The notes beneath the pieces are model-generated. The model was not told where the DNA came from and did not search any database. It was given only the letters and a program-made list of their open reading frames with translations. The position numbers were made by a program, and so were the translations under genes. From Amborella trichopoda (lineage: Eukaryota > Streptophyta > Magnoliopsida > Amborellales > Amborellaceae), in the NCBI RefSeq assembly GCF_000471905.2, contig NW_006497083.1, positions 2,199,171-2,263,170 of the forward strand: a stretch of DNA of 64,000 nt, written 5' to 3'. How positions within the stretch are numbered: the first letter of the stretch is position 1; the number at the start of each line of letters is the position of its first letter. This document shows positions 1-11,375 of this stretch, piece by piece.

Positions 1-1019
1 GTGAAAATGATCGCCCATAGGATCGGCGCAGTTGAATGTGGAATGTTCCCGTATATTGATATACTCCTATATATAACGGATCCGATTCTCATCAAAATTA
101 ATTAGTTTTAATTACTTTTATAATATATGATTTTTATAATATTTATTCGAATTTTTGTGAATTTTCTTATATTTTATTTTTTTCATTTGGATTTATAAAT
201 TAAGATAAATTAATTTTCCAATGTTTTAAATAAACTATAAGATTTAAAAATTTTAAATAAAAAATAAAATATTTTCTAAAATTATATAGGACCTTCCATA
301 AATATGAGTCCAACTCTCTCCCGTTTCTAGATAGGACGCCCAAGCTAAGGTTAGCTTATGGTGGTTTGATTTTTGGGTAGGAAAGGGATGATCACTTGCT
401 AGTAGATCCTTTGCTAGTAAATGTGGGGTATATTAAGCCCGATTGAGGTAATCTTTGGCAATTTTACTTTTTTAAATTTTTATTTGTGATTTGATCATTT
501 ATTCCCATAAAGCAATGCGCTAAGGTTTTGATTTAAGGAATTGTATTTAATAGTAGTAGCAAGTGAGAACCGTGTTTCTTTTCTTTTATTTACTTGTTTC
601 AATAGTTATTTGTTTGTAATTGGACACTATAAGTGGTTTTGCTAGTGTAAGAATAAGAAAAATAAGAAATTTTTTAATTTATATACACTGTTCTTGATCA
701 CATCCAACTTTCAATAACCTGTTATTAAGAGCAGGATAAGTTATTTGTCAAAAAAAATGAAAGAAAATAAAAGAAAAACAAAAAGCACAAGTTGCTAAAC
801 TCAAATGGAAAAATTTTAGTCGTCCCAAAGAGATCAAAATGCACAATGGAACCCACTGCAAACCCACCATGTTAGATGGTCCGTTTGAATTTACTCAGAA
901 AAAAAAAAATGTCTCATTTGACCTCAAAGATGAAATCATCTTTATTTATCTGCATCTTTTTTTGTTTAAAATGATACTGATTTTTATTCAATTTTTGTTT
1001 AGAAATTGATGGTGAATGA
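1..1019. other. AT-rich non-coding sequence
   Basis: No coding region, RNA gene or clear transposon end can be supported here. The sequence is AT-rich with poly-A and poly-T runs. The first 90 bases contain GGATCGG- and GGATCCG-type words like those at the ends of a repeat family seen near 12.4, 19.8 and 29.5 kb, so the left edge may be the end of such an element. Confidence 0.4.
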
Positions 1020-1345
1020 TGAAGCCAATGACTTAGAATCGGAGATTTTGGAGAGCTTCGCATCTCTAAATAAGCTCAAAAATTATCTTCGGCCACAGGC
1101 CTCCTTAGTGGAGTATTTAAGCTAGTAAAAGCGACAGAGATGAAGGAGGATGTATGTATGGTATGCATGTTTGAGTTGGGCAATGGCACCGATAATGTGA
1201 GAGAAATGTCTTGTTCGTATCAAGATCATCAAGAGTGCAATTGCACCGGTAATGTGAGAGAAATGACTTGTTTGTATCAATATCATCAAGAGTGCATATG
1301 CAAGTGGCTTGAGTGCTATCAATTGTGTCACTCAAGAGTAACTTT
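1020..1345 (+). pseudogene. RING-H2 zinc-finger gene fragment, copy 1 (broken)
   Basis: A reading frame from about 1140 encodes peptides typical of a RING-H2 finger: a first C-x2-C pair (VCMVC), an acidic/NVREM linker, C-x-H/Y-x2-H-x2-C (CLYQYHQEC), then CKWLE. In intact family members this fold binds two zinc ions and recruits an E2 ubiquitin-conjugating enzyme. Here the block NVREM..CxYQxHQEC occurs twice in a row through an internal tandem duplication of about 60 bp, and the final C-P-x-C pair is degraded, so the finger cannot be functional. The upstream stretch 1020-1100 reads as an acidic, helical-looking peptide before in-frame stops near 1120. A second, differently damaged copy lies at 11376-11545. 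This looks like a gene fragment carried within a repeat, not a resident gene. Confidence 0.6.
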
Positions 1346-2360
1346 GTGCACAGAAAAGATGAAGATATCAGTGATTTTATTTTTACAAAATCTCAACTAT
1401 ATGGATCAATACTCTAATAATGTAAGATTGAGTCCTCTAGATTTTGCCACAATTTTTTCTTGTTTTATTTAGTCCATATGCTCCTTTTTACGATTTAAGT
1501 AAAAACATATAGATTCTTTTCTTTCTTTTCTTAATAAGAATGGTGAGATTCTTTTCTTTCTTTTCTGAATAAGAATGGTGAGTTTGGGAACCAATTTCAT
1601 CGATGAAAAATAGTGAAGTTTTTGGCAATCTTGGATAAGTTTACTCTCGTGGTCCATTGGATCAAATTATTATGGGTGATTTAGGTATGGATTCTAAAAT
1701 TTCTCCAAAATCCTCTATTTATAGATAGAAATTACAAAGAAGGTTGGTTAACCTATTTTTTTTTTAGTTTTTCAAAAGTGGCCTCAGTCTGAGGACATCC
1801 TTGGACAAAATTTTATTTTACTTTTTTTTTTAGTTTTTTCATTAATCGGGCACTACCCTAAAGCTTGGGGCACTGCCCTACTAATGAAAAATTGATTTTT
1901 TTAAAAAAAATTCGGATCGAGGATTCCATCCTCAGACCGAAGGCTGATAAAAATGCAAGTTAACCGACTTTTTTTATAATTTTTGCATATAACTGGGGCT
2001 TTTTGTATTTTAGAATAAATTTTATGGTCTGTGTGAAAATCACTAAATTATTATTCTTAGTTAGAAAAAAACATTTTGACAATCACATTCTTCTTGGAAA
2101 AATATTTTATGGAAGAACCCTAGTAATATCAAATACAAGAACGCGTGATTAAGATCAGCTGAGGTTGCTTAAAATCATGGGGGGAAAGTTTTAGTGGTGC
2201 TGAGAGGGACCGATTTGCACATTGGAACACACAGCAAAAGCACAGGTCGGTTTCACCTCAAAGATGAAATCATTTTTATTCATCAGATTTTTTTTGTTTT
2301 AAAATGACACGGATTTTAGAAATTGTTTAAACGAGTTCCATATGTGATATTGACTTTGGA
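1100..2360 (+). repeat. Large dispersed repeat block, copy 1
   Basis: This stretch is similar over most of its length to 11355-12440 and 12903-13330: the RING fragment, the segment around 1469-1660, the MITE at 1720-1997, and the segment 2090-2345 (for example GTGATTAAGATCAGCTGAGG compared with 13095). The block continues beyond an insertion at 4588-4770 and again after 6155, where it matches 13320-13720. The copies differ by many point changes and indels, so the duplication is old. Confidence 0.6.
1720..1997. mobile_element. MITE-like element with imperfect terminal inverted repeats
   Basis: The left end contains GAAATTACAAAGAAGGTTGG followed by TTAACC. The right end contains the approximate reverse complement (GTTAACCGACTTTTTTTAT and a TGCATATAACTG end). 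No coding capacity. A related copy is at about 11999-12292, and related ends occur at 18313-18390 and 20985-21960, which suggests a family. I did not find a clean target-site duplication. Confidence 0.4.
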
Positions 2361-4587
2361 CCAGTGTTCGCAAAACCTGCTGGTTCGAACTGGCCGGTTA
2401 GATCGGTACTGGCAAGGTACCGACTCCGGTTAAAGCTGGTTTTATCGTTGTAACGAATAAAAGCCGTTCTCCAAAAAAAACCGGCACCAAACCAGCCGGT
2501 TCGAGGTTGAGCCGACGGTATTTACTCTAAACCAGCCGGTTCACTGTTTTGACGCCCGAGATAACATTGTTTTCAATGCATCAAATAACGGCCGTTATTT
2601 GACACAAGGCCCGTTATTTTTCACAAAACCCATGAATAAAGCTTTTGCAGGGTTTTTTTATTCCATTTTCTAGTTTTTTTATTTTCTTCGGTCAATTATT
2701 GATGTTATGCACCGGAATTTTCTTTAAATCATCGATTATTGAATCAAAAGTTGAAAAACAAAGAGTTCTTGGAGGATTGAAATGGGGATGTTTGAAAATT
2801 ATAAATTTCCGCTATTCTATCAAACGTAGGTTCAATACCTCATAGATTTTTATAAAAATGGAGGGCTTTTATTCATTGTTGAAGGATTCATCGTTTATAT
2901 ATTTCAATTTTTCTAAAATGATGAAGATTTGAGGTTTATTGGGCCCGAAGTACTGCTGCTCGAAGAACTATTTTTTATCCAAACAAATTGATTTCTAATA
3001 GACCAATTGATCGATTTTTATCGAATTGATCAGTGCATTTTGATCATCAAGGCCTCATCTATTAAATAAACTAGTTATTTTGATTTAATATTGATTAAAT
3101 GTTTTTATATCAATTTTTTTTTGCTGCGTTTTTTTTTTGAAATTTTCGTGAAGTGAAAAATCCGCAATATTTTGAAGAAAGATCTTAATAGTTAATGGAT
3201 GTTTATGAAATTTTGGGCATTTGAATCTTAATTGAAATATCTATCATATCCTCATGTCAATTTGTTCAAAAAATAAAAGATTTGGGGTTGATTTTGGCTC
3301 TAAAGTTTATGTGTTCTTTGGTTCAATTTTAAGGTTCTTAAAAAAAATTTTGTTTTTTAATAAAACTACGTTTTGTTTTTATAAAAATATGTTATTTTTT
3401 ATGAATACGAGAAAAAAAAAAATATTCTTTCTTTTTAATTTTATATATTTTTGGTAAGCTTGTTGGATTGTTTTTAATGTTATTTATTTATTTTTACAAA
3501 AATACTTTTTTTTTTGGTGTGTTTTATAAATTTTTTTTTTTTATGTGATGAATATGAGAAAAAATTTCTTTCTTTTTAATGTTATATATTTTTGGTGAGC
3601 TTGTTGGATTGTTTTTAATGTTATATTTTTTTTTATAAAAACATGTTTTTTTGTGATGAATATGAGAGAAAAAAATTATTTCTTTTTAAAGTTATTTTTG
3701 GTGTATGTTACTGTTGTCATTGTTCTCAACTTCTTGTTTGGTTGTGACATTTTCTTCTAATTTATTTTTTTATTTGTTACAAGCTATCTATCATGTTGCA
3801 ACTTCATACTCCTTAAAGCTGTTTATTAGCGTCTATGAATAAAAGAGGTATATGTTGTAATGGATACAAAATTAACCTGTTTTTTTTTTAAAATATTCAT
3901 CTTAATTCTACATTTTAAAGTTGTCATCTTATATAACTTTTTTTTTTTTATATTAAAACCCAACTCAAAAGGTTACTGAATACATGACGTTTGGCAATTT
4001 CAAAATCGATTTGGCCATTTGAAAATCGACTTGGCCATGTGTTTTTAAAATATGTGATTTGGCCATTTGAAGCAGCACTTAACACCTTGACCCACACCTT
4101 GGATTTGATAACCAAGTTACTGAGTAAATGGCGTGCTCTCTCTTGCTACCTTGACTCACAACCCTTAAAAAAACTGGGAACATCATGCTATAAAAAAATA
4201 TGCTCTCAAACACAATTCTAGACCATAATAAAAGGATTTTCAATATTAAACAACATTTTTCAACATCAACATTAAAACAGTATAGAAGCATAAATTGTTG
4301 CATCATCCATTGTTAGTTGGACTTTGTAACTTCATCAATTGAATTTATGTGAAATTATAAATTGTCTTGCATCTCCATAGTATTCAAATATTAAATTATA
4401 TAAAAAGTTATTTCAAAAAAAATTTATAAGATAAATGTATGTATTATGATAGTATACACTTAATCTAAGTTTTTGTTTTTTTAAAAAAAATTTAAATTTG
4501 TTTTGGGGGTTTTTGACTCATTTTTTTTTAAAAAAATCTATTTGACCGGTTAGTCTAGTTCCGGTTCGAACCACTCCCAGCCTCATT
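2361..4587. mobile_element. About 2.2-kb insertion with CAGTG start, hAT-like
   Basis: Comparison with the second repeat copy gives an approximate empty site: at 13305-13330 'ctttggaccctccatctaatg' is continuous, whereas here 'ctttggac' (up to about 2361) and 'catctaatg' (from about 4588) are separated by 2.2 kb. The insert starts CAGTGTTCGCAAAACC, a hAT-style CAGTG terminus, and both ends carry GGTTCGAAC-centred inverted words (2383 and about 4565). The right terminus does not show a matching CACTG, and I see no 8-bp duplication, so it may have been lost. No transposase can be read; the interior is T-rich with tandem repeats. Confidence 0.45.
3370..3700 (+). repeat. T-rich tandem repeat, about three units
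   Basis: A unit of roughly 110-120 bp containing 'atgaatacgagaaaaa', 'ttctttctttttaa' and 'ggtaagcttgttggattg' recurs about three times with drift (starting near 3375, 3545 and 3645). It lies inside the 2.2-kb insertion. Confidence 0.5.
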
Positions 4588-4770
4588 AACCATCTAATGT
4601 ATGATCTATTATGGGGTTTAAGAGCTGTAAATTTGTTTTTTTTTTTGTTTTTTGTTCTTTTTCTCTAAATTGATCGCAAGGAGAATTAGAAATAATTCAA
4701 AAATTCTTTTTAAATAAAAATTCCACCCCAACCATCCCCCCCACCAAGAATATTATATAACGTTTCAACC

Positions 4771-6146
4771 TCTGTTTTAAAAATCACCAAGTCGGCAAGG
4801 AATCGGCCGATTCGAACAGGGAATCGATCATCCCGTGTCGATTCTTTTGTAAAACTGGAGAATCACCTGATTCTAGATAAGAACCAGCGATTCTGTACAG
4901 TGAATCGCTTGATGACTCTCCATTACAAACCCACACTGCCCCGTGCGTTTCGTGCGTGACTAGCTTTGGTAGCAGAAGACGATTTATCCTTGCCAAATTT
5001 GTTCTGTGGGTTCGATGTAGGACAATTGCGCTAAGGTAATAGCTTAAAAAGAAATATGATATAATTATTGAGTGACCTTTTTATATTATAACTTAACATT
5101 TGATGTGGTGGTTAGCACGTTGTTTTAGTGCGCTGGACGTCGAGGGATTAATTCTTGCCCAGGTGCCCTCATTCTTTCACAAACAAAGAAATTTTTTCCT
5201 TTTTACAAAATATATTTTTTTACAAAAAAAAAAACCTTTTTTATAAAAAATAGATTTTTTGTTAAAAACAAAATAAGGTTCTTGTCAAAAAAAAAGGTAA
5301 TACAACAAAAAAAAATTCTTGTCAAAAATAAAAGCTTATAGTAAAAAAAAATAGAAGGTTCTTGTAAAAAAAAAAAAAGTAATACAACAAAATTTCTTTT
5401 TCTTGTCCAAAAATAAAAGTTTATTGTAAAAAAATATAAGGTTCTGTAAAAAAAAAAAAAAAAATTTATACAACAAGTATTCCTTAGTAAAAAAAAAAAA
5501 ACAAAAAGGTTCTTCTTAAAAAAAAAAAAAAAAAAGTAATACGACGACCCTTTTTTGTAAAAAAAATAAATAAAAAGTTATTGTCATAAGAAATAAAAGT
5601 TTTTTGTCAAAAAAAAAGGATCAAAGGTAATACAACAAATATTTATTGTAAAAAAATAAGAGGTTGGATTTTTTATTATTTGTATAATAAAATAGTTATA
5701 AAATGTAAACCAACAAGTTTAATTTCAGTATATAATGCTCTCCACCAATTCTAGATTTTGGTGGTCATTTTTTATCGATTAAAACCATTCATTTTTTATC
5801 GATTAAAACCATTCTTTATTATAGTCCATCTATGATTATATATTTCATCTATGATAATTCTATGATTTTTCTTTTGTGTAATGTAAATTTAATAGTCAAA
5901 ATAAGTTCATAAAGAGAAAAAACATCTCAATATTCATATATTGATGAAAAAATGAAAATTAATAATGTAGTACCCCGATTTCTTAATGGATTCCTAAAAA
6001 ACAACATTTATAATGAATTTTAATAATTTTTTTAGATTTTTTTAAAACTTAATCTAACCAATTCGGCCGATTCCCCATCCGGATCGCCCATCCGGATGTT
6101 TTGGGTACCCCGATCCGGGCCACCGATTCGTTTTTTAATCCACTAG
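4771..6146. mobile_element. 1.38-kb insertion with 8-bp target-site duplication, probably non-autonomous hAT
   Basis: The insert is bounded by TTTCAACC at 4763-4770 and again at 6147-6154, a perfect 8-bp duplication. The uninterrupted sequence 'gtttcaaccttaaagcg' is present in the other repeat copy near 13520. The ends (TCTGTTTTAAAAATC on the left; CTAGTGGATTAAAAAACG when the right end is reverse-complemented) resemble degenerate CAGTG-TTTAAAA hAT termini, with GAATCGG words just inside both ends. An 8-bp duplication is characteristic of hAT. There is no transposase. Inside are a weak tRNA-like stretch near 5106 (TGGTGGTTAGCACG) and an A-rich tandem repeat. Confidence 0.6.
5270..5660 (+). repeat. 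A-rich tandem repeat
   Basis: Units of about 60-75 bp built from 'aaggttcttgt', poly-A, 'gtaatacaaca' and 'aaaataaaagttta' are repeated about five or six times with slippage in the A-runs. Non-coding. Confidence 0.55.
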
Positions 6147-6234
6147 TTTCAACCTTAAAGCATAGAACCACCCCCCCCCCCCCCCCTCAAGAAAAATAAA
6201 AAAAAGGGAAAAAGATATGAAAAAATATTATATA

Positions 6235-6720
6235 AGATTTACCTTAAAAATCTATCTGAAAGGTTGTTTGAATGTTGAAAAACCCTCTAATTGATCATCT
6301 TGATATTGAGATGTATGAATATGAAAAAATAAAAATAAAATATTTTTGGGTCCCAGAAATAGTGCATCTTGCAACACATTATCCAGACCATTCATTTTCA
6401 AGATTTTTATATGTTTATTGGTCTACTAGATTTTAACCATTTTTTTAGTGTATAATTTGTAAGGAAAAAGTTTATATAAGGATGCAGTCTTATAATGTAG
6501 AACTATGGATGGACCTCAAAAATCCATCGGAAAAGGTAGTTTTAATGTTGAAAAACTCTTTTATTGATCATCTCGATAGCGAAATGTATGACCATGAAAA
6601 ATAAAAAGATTTTAAGTCTCAGAAATAGTGCATTTTACAACATATTGTCTACACCGTCCATTTTCAAGATTTCATATGTTTATAGATCTTTTGATTTTAA
6701 TCATTTTTGAAATTTAAAAT
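6235..6720 (+). repeat. Tandem pair of MITE-like units, about 200 bp each
   Basis: Two diverged direct copies (about 6240-6440 and 6500-6710) share 'ttgatcatc', 'gagatgtatga', 'agaaatagtgcat', 'accgtccattttcaagat' and 'tatatgttta' in the same order. A third copy is at about 13535-13720. A reverse-complement version lies in the MITE at 29966-30357, so this is internal sequence of a MITE family. Non-coding. Confidence 0.5.
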
Positions 6721-6939
6721 TATATAATTACATATAAAATAGATTTTGAGATAATTCTATGAACATTTTCTCAAAATTATATACCATGATAAAATTTGAA
6801 GGTGCACCTTACCTCAACAGCTATAGATGCATCCGTATGCCAATTGCACCCATTTTCTAATTAGAAATAAATATCAATTTTAACATCATCCTAATAATTT
6901 TTCACAATCACAACAAAATTACATGTTATGATAACTTAA

Positions 6940-7450
6940 TTGGATTGTTTAAGGTTGCAACCCTATAGAAATCACACCCAAAGATATGAGGTTTGCATCG
7001 CGGACCAAATGTCCGATTTGTTCTTATGTGGCCACTGCGTGGAGATATTAAGAATTACTCGTGCACAACCTGTCCATGGCAGAGGCACAACCAATCATAT
7101 TATATACAATGTTTCAACTTTTCACTTTTTAAACTCATACAAACTATTTTTCATATAAGAAAAATTCTATAATTATCACATTCATTAAATTTATACAAAA
7201 AAAAAATTTAAGGCAATTAGGAGAAATTTAAGAATTCACTAAAAATAACACTTTAGTATGAGGACTTAGACTAAAAATATATAATTAGAATATCTAAAAA
7301 TTAAGGAAGTATCACATTATCTTTTAAAAATATTGATAGCAATAAGAAAATTAGTCCAACAAAAGCCAAAAATATTCTACTCGTTCGGGAGTACACAGTC
7401 CATTTACTCCCACAGTAAAACCCCACCTAGGATTAAGTTTAGGACCTGAA
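6940..7450 (+). repeat. Arm A of a large inverted repeat pair
   Basis: This arm is similar in reverse complement to 13760-14320, about 6.5 kb away. Shared landmarks are the 'gttgcaacc' end, a stretch reading PYRNHTQR..ADQMS in one frame (6940-7158), 'gtgcacaacctgtccatgg', and 'cgttcgggagtacac' plus 'ccatttactcccac' at the far end. The readable peptide has many replacement changes between arms and matches no family I know. I treat it as a repeat, not a gene. Confidence 0.5.
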
Positions 7451-7796
7451 ATTTTGGGGATATAAACTCTTTAACACACCAATTAACATGACTAAAATTT
7501 TTTTTCCTAATTGCGCCCTCTACACATATGTAAAAAAATATATCTCAAGATTGAATAGAAACCGTCCAAGTTTTTGGGAATGTTACAATGATTGTGACTT
7601 TCATGTGCAAAAGATAAATCGTTTCTTTGTAGACAATCCCACATTAAAAAAATAAATTTTATTTAAAATAAGCATATGACATTTTAAAATGAACCCCAAT
7701 ATTTCAATAGAACGAGAAAAAGTATTTTGCGTGAGAGAACTAGTGTATTGTGCTCCTCTAAGAAAACTAAAATAGAAAAACATTTAAATATTTAAG

Positions 7797-8260
7797 GGAC
7801 AAGCTTTTTATGCTTCCCCTACAATATAAAACTTATATACTTCCCCTTATCCAACCATCCATTATGAACGATGGGCAAAGATTGCCCCAATCACAACACT
7901 ATTTTATTTTAAATTTTTGATAAAATATTTTGGCACCAAAATTTGGGTGCCCAATCCTCTATTATGCTTGCACTTGTAAAATATATTCCCAATAAAATAC
8001 AATGACCAAATTATTTGGTCATTATATTTTATCGAAAAATTATTTTTTAATATTTTTTTGTAGGTGTACCCCAATGAGAAGATAACACTACCAAATTTCA
8101 TATTCATACAATTTGTATAAAAAAAATTAAAAATAAAATACTCTGAGGCATCAGATCTAAGATCAAATGGTGAGTGGCTCACTTGATCAAAATTAGACAG
8201 TTGGATGGTAGGAGAAGCACAGATCTTCTATGTTGTAGGGGAAGTATAGAAAGATTTCCC
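7797..8260. mobile_element. 464-bp Mutator-like MITE (copy A) with 9-bp target duplication
   Basis: Terminal inverted repeats of about 30 bp: the left end reads GGACAAGCTTTTTATGCTTC and continues into CCTACAATATAA; the right end, reverse-complemented, reads GGGAAATCTTTCTATACTTC and continues into CCTACAACATAG. The flanks are ATATTTAAG (7788-7796) and ATCTTTAAG (8261-8269), a 9-bp duplication with one mismatch, as expected for Mutator-like elements. No coding capacity. Relatives lie at 36436-36831 plus 47253-47309, and at 47391-47750. Confidence 0.7.
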
Positions 8261-8269
8261 ATCTTTAAG

Positions 8270-10080
8270 AGTAGAAAAAATATTTAAAATACAAACTCGC
8301 CACTCTAGGAAAACAAGAGTATTTTTTGCTTGGGGAATTGTGCGGACATCTTTTGATCTCAAATTCTGTAGATTACTTCGTTTTCAAGAAATAAAAAAAT
8401 TTAAAGATAATTAAAATGAATTATGAGTGCTTGAAGGCCTTAATCCAACAACTCATGAAGTAGAAGGCCTTTGCTCCATGAGTTGGAGAAAAAAAATTTC
8501 CCGGGGGCTTTCCCAAATTTTGTTTAATAGGCCTCTTTATAGGGTCCAAAAGAATTTATGCGCCAAACTTCGGATTTATTATTCCATTTCTTCTTTTATA
8601 TCTATTACATGGATTTTACATAAAGAATAAAAAACTTAGTACAATTACAATCACTGTTGTTCGTCAAATTTCAAATCAGGTACTTGATGGCTAGAAGTAA
8701 CTTGTAATAAAGATATACGATCTCATAGCATACAATTGCAAAAATTTATTGGTGTAGAAATGATAAAATGGAAATTAAAAAAGATTCATTTTTTTATTTT
8801 CAAATTTAAGGAATAATCATATATTATGCATTTTACATTAAAAGTAGATGGACTCTTTTGTATACTTTTCCGTAAAATAAAAAATAAAAATAAAAAAACA
8901 ATTTCGGGTTTTAAGAGCTCAAAACAATTTATATTTTTTCTATATATTTGGTCACAAGGTGACTGAAAAATGACTTGAAAATTTCATTGTCATAAAAATC
9001 CTTCTAACTAGGCGTCTTTCATGTCGGACCAAATGTTCAAGTTGATCCCGCGAACCCAATCTGTAGGCACAATATGATCTAAAGCCGAGCCATAGAAAGG
9101 CGATCCTCCTTGGTAATGCTGTAGACCAAGAATTACACATTAAAAAAAAAAAAAAAAGATTCATGGTCTTTGCAATGCACAGGCAAAAGATCATATTAAA
9201 AACAATTTAAACTGATGAAAATTATTTTTAATATATAATAAAATTTATAATTGAAAAATTAAAAATAATACCACATTATAAAGATAAAAAAATTAAGGTA
9301 ATTGAGAGAAATTTAAGAACTTAGTAAGCCTTAGTTGTTAGGACCCTTTTGAGTAAGGATAGCATATTTCCTTAGCCCTATTTTTAGTTGAAAAAATAGG
9401 CAATAAAATATTTTAATAATTAAGAAAGTGTTATAATTGGCTTTAAAAATAAAAATTAAAAAGGTTAGAGTTTATTTTAGTGGGACAACTTAAGAAAAGT
9501 TTTCAAGTCCCAATAAATAAAATTTAAAGGATGAAGTTTCCATAGGGCGTAGGCTTTATAAAAACAAAATAAAGCGTCACCCGAAATCCTCGTTTGAAAA
9601 GCACTTTTGACATCGGAACTCTCCATGATGGATCTAAATCAATTTCATAAAAAAATTTGAAACTCAAAAAATGGTACAAATCTTGTGGATCTATAAATAC
9701 TAAATTTTATGGTGAAATGGACGGTCTAGATAATTTCTTACAATATACATATTTTTAGAGTCGAAAGTAATAATTTTTTTTCACAACGAATATGTTCAAG
9801 TCGAGATGATCCATGTAAAAGATTTCCAATGCTGGAATTGTAATTTTTGGTGAATTATGAGGTGAGGCTTTACTTATTTTGATAGGGCTACTACAGCCCT
9901 ATTAAACCATTTTCCATTTTTAAAACCAACAAAAATCCAATATCGAGAACAGCATGAAATAAATAGCCCATTATAAATCAACTTTCCGACTTAAAGTAAT
10001 TAGGACTTGTATAAATCTTGATTTAGCAATAATTCAATATTAAATCGGTTTTCCTACGTGTCCCTAGTCCCTATCTCGAT
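8270..10080. other. AT-rich sequence without a supportable gene
   Basis: Short open frames here match nothing I recognise. Segments near 9290-9340 resemble 7200-7260 (for example 'gagaaatttaagaa'), so part of this is decayed repeat. The segment 9600-9900 contains 'gtggatctataaa' and 'atggacggtctagat' words like the MITE family at 6235-6720. Confidence 0.4.
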
Positions 10081-10812
10081 CACTTCTTTCTCTCTCTCCT
10101 ATAAAATGCTACTGTCTCTCAAAAACGCTGTAATTTCGTCAATCTTATTCTAAATCCCCCGCAACTCTCGATCTGTCCAATAAAGAGAGAAGATAATCTC
10201 TCTCTCCATCAAAAGTGGAGACACCTCTTTCTCTCCCTCAAGAAACGAGGAATTATCTCCCTGTCTCTTCAAACGCTAATTTATGTTTATCTTGTCCTTA
10301 TCATGTAAACCAAATCAATCAAGAAAAAAAGGAAACCCTTTTTCCCTTTTATGTCATCAACTAAACTAAATCTACATATCATGAAACAATAAAAGGAACC
10401 CCTCTTTCTTTTTTGTCAAGATATAGATGCAAGTGCTCCCCTTCCTCTTATTACTTTCTTTATTTTTCAAGTTTAAAACAATCCTTGTTTTTTCTTGTTT
10501 ATTCTACCTTATCAATCCCATCTCCCCTTGTTTTTCTATCTTCCTCTTTAACAACGCATAAGAAACCTCTATCATTATTTCAATTTTATTTAATTCTCTC
10601 TCTCTTGTTTCAAAATCACGTTCCTCTCTCTTGTTCTCTCTTCTCAACGTTATTGAGTTCTCTCTCCCCAGTTTCAGCCTTTAACTGTATCAACTTTATT
10701 CATACTTTGGCTCCCATCTCTTTCTGTTTCTCTATTTCATCTCCCATCTCTAGTTGTTTTTATATTGTTCATTGTTGTGGCCATGTCTTTCTCTTTCTTA
10801 ACTTTACATAGC
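10081..10812 (+). other. Pyrimidine-rich CTCTCT region
   Basis: The plus strand is strongly C/T-rich (repeated TCTCTCTC, CTTTTT). A 132-codon open frame at 10413-10811 is a by-product of this composition: its peptide is Ser/Leu/Phe-rich low complexity with no domain. CT-rich tracts like this can be 5' leaders of plant genes, but no downstream coding region supports that here. Confidence 0.4.
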
Positions 10813-10856
10813 CACTTCGACGGATGTAAGACTAAAATTCACTTTTACTTGTTGCC

Positions 10857-11075
10857 TTGAAAAACACTCACCACCTATTTATAAAACTTATCATTAGACA
10901 GATAATTGCAATGAAAGAAAGAAGATGTTTCATTCTTTCGACGGCCCAAAACGTGCCGACAACCTTAGAAGATGCCATTTCCCTCATGCAGGAAGAACTC
11001 AAGCAAGTAAACCCGGTGATACCTAGCCTAAGTAAACTCGCATATGTTTGGTGCAGTCGAGTCACTCCATGCTAA
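10857..11075 (+). other. Unrecognised short reading frame next to the RING fragment
   Basis: A 72-codon frame contains an acidic helical stretch (TTLEDAISLMQEELKQV) that looks more protein-like than its surroundings. It lies just upstream of a tandem repeat and the second RING-H2 fragment, so it could be another exon remnant of the same source gene. I do not recognise it, and the frame runs into the repeat at its end. Confidence 0.25.
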
Positions 11076-11355
11076 TCCCAATGGGCCCCAACAAAAATTG
11101 AGTTTCACTTATTTGTCATAGTTGATGCAGTCTAGGCGCTCTATGCTAATCCCAATGGGCCCAACAAAAATTGAGTTTTACTCATTTGTTGAGGGTAGCC
11201 GAGGCACTCAACACTCCGTGCTAATCCCAATGGGCCCTGTTTGATGGAGTCGCTCTATGCTAATACCAATGGGCCCACAAAAATTGAGTTTTACTCATTT
11301 GTTGAGGGTAGCCGAGGCGCTCCGTGCTAATCCCAATGGGCCCTCTTTGGTGGAG
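11057..11355 (+). repeat. Tandem repeat with five TGCTAATCCCAATGGGCCC-type cores
   Basis: The core TGCTAATCCCAATGGGCCC (one copy has TGCTAATACC) occurs five times. It is followed in some units by ACAAAAATTGAGTTTTACTC and 'atttgttgagggtagccgagg'. Spacing alternates between about 35-60 and 70-90 bp, giving a higher-order pattern. Non-coding. Confidence 0.7.
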
Positions 11356-11375
11356 TCCTTTAAACTAGTAGAAGC

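Noticed and set aside
5106..5170. tRNA gene candidate (TGGTGGTTAGCACG)
   Set aside because: No B box or cloverleaf; at best a fragment of a SINE.
10413..10811. 132-codon open frame on the plus strand
   Set aside because: The peptide is Ser/Leu/Phe low complexity produced by a CT-rich tract; no domain, no homologous pattern.
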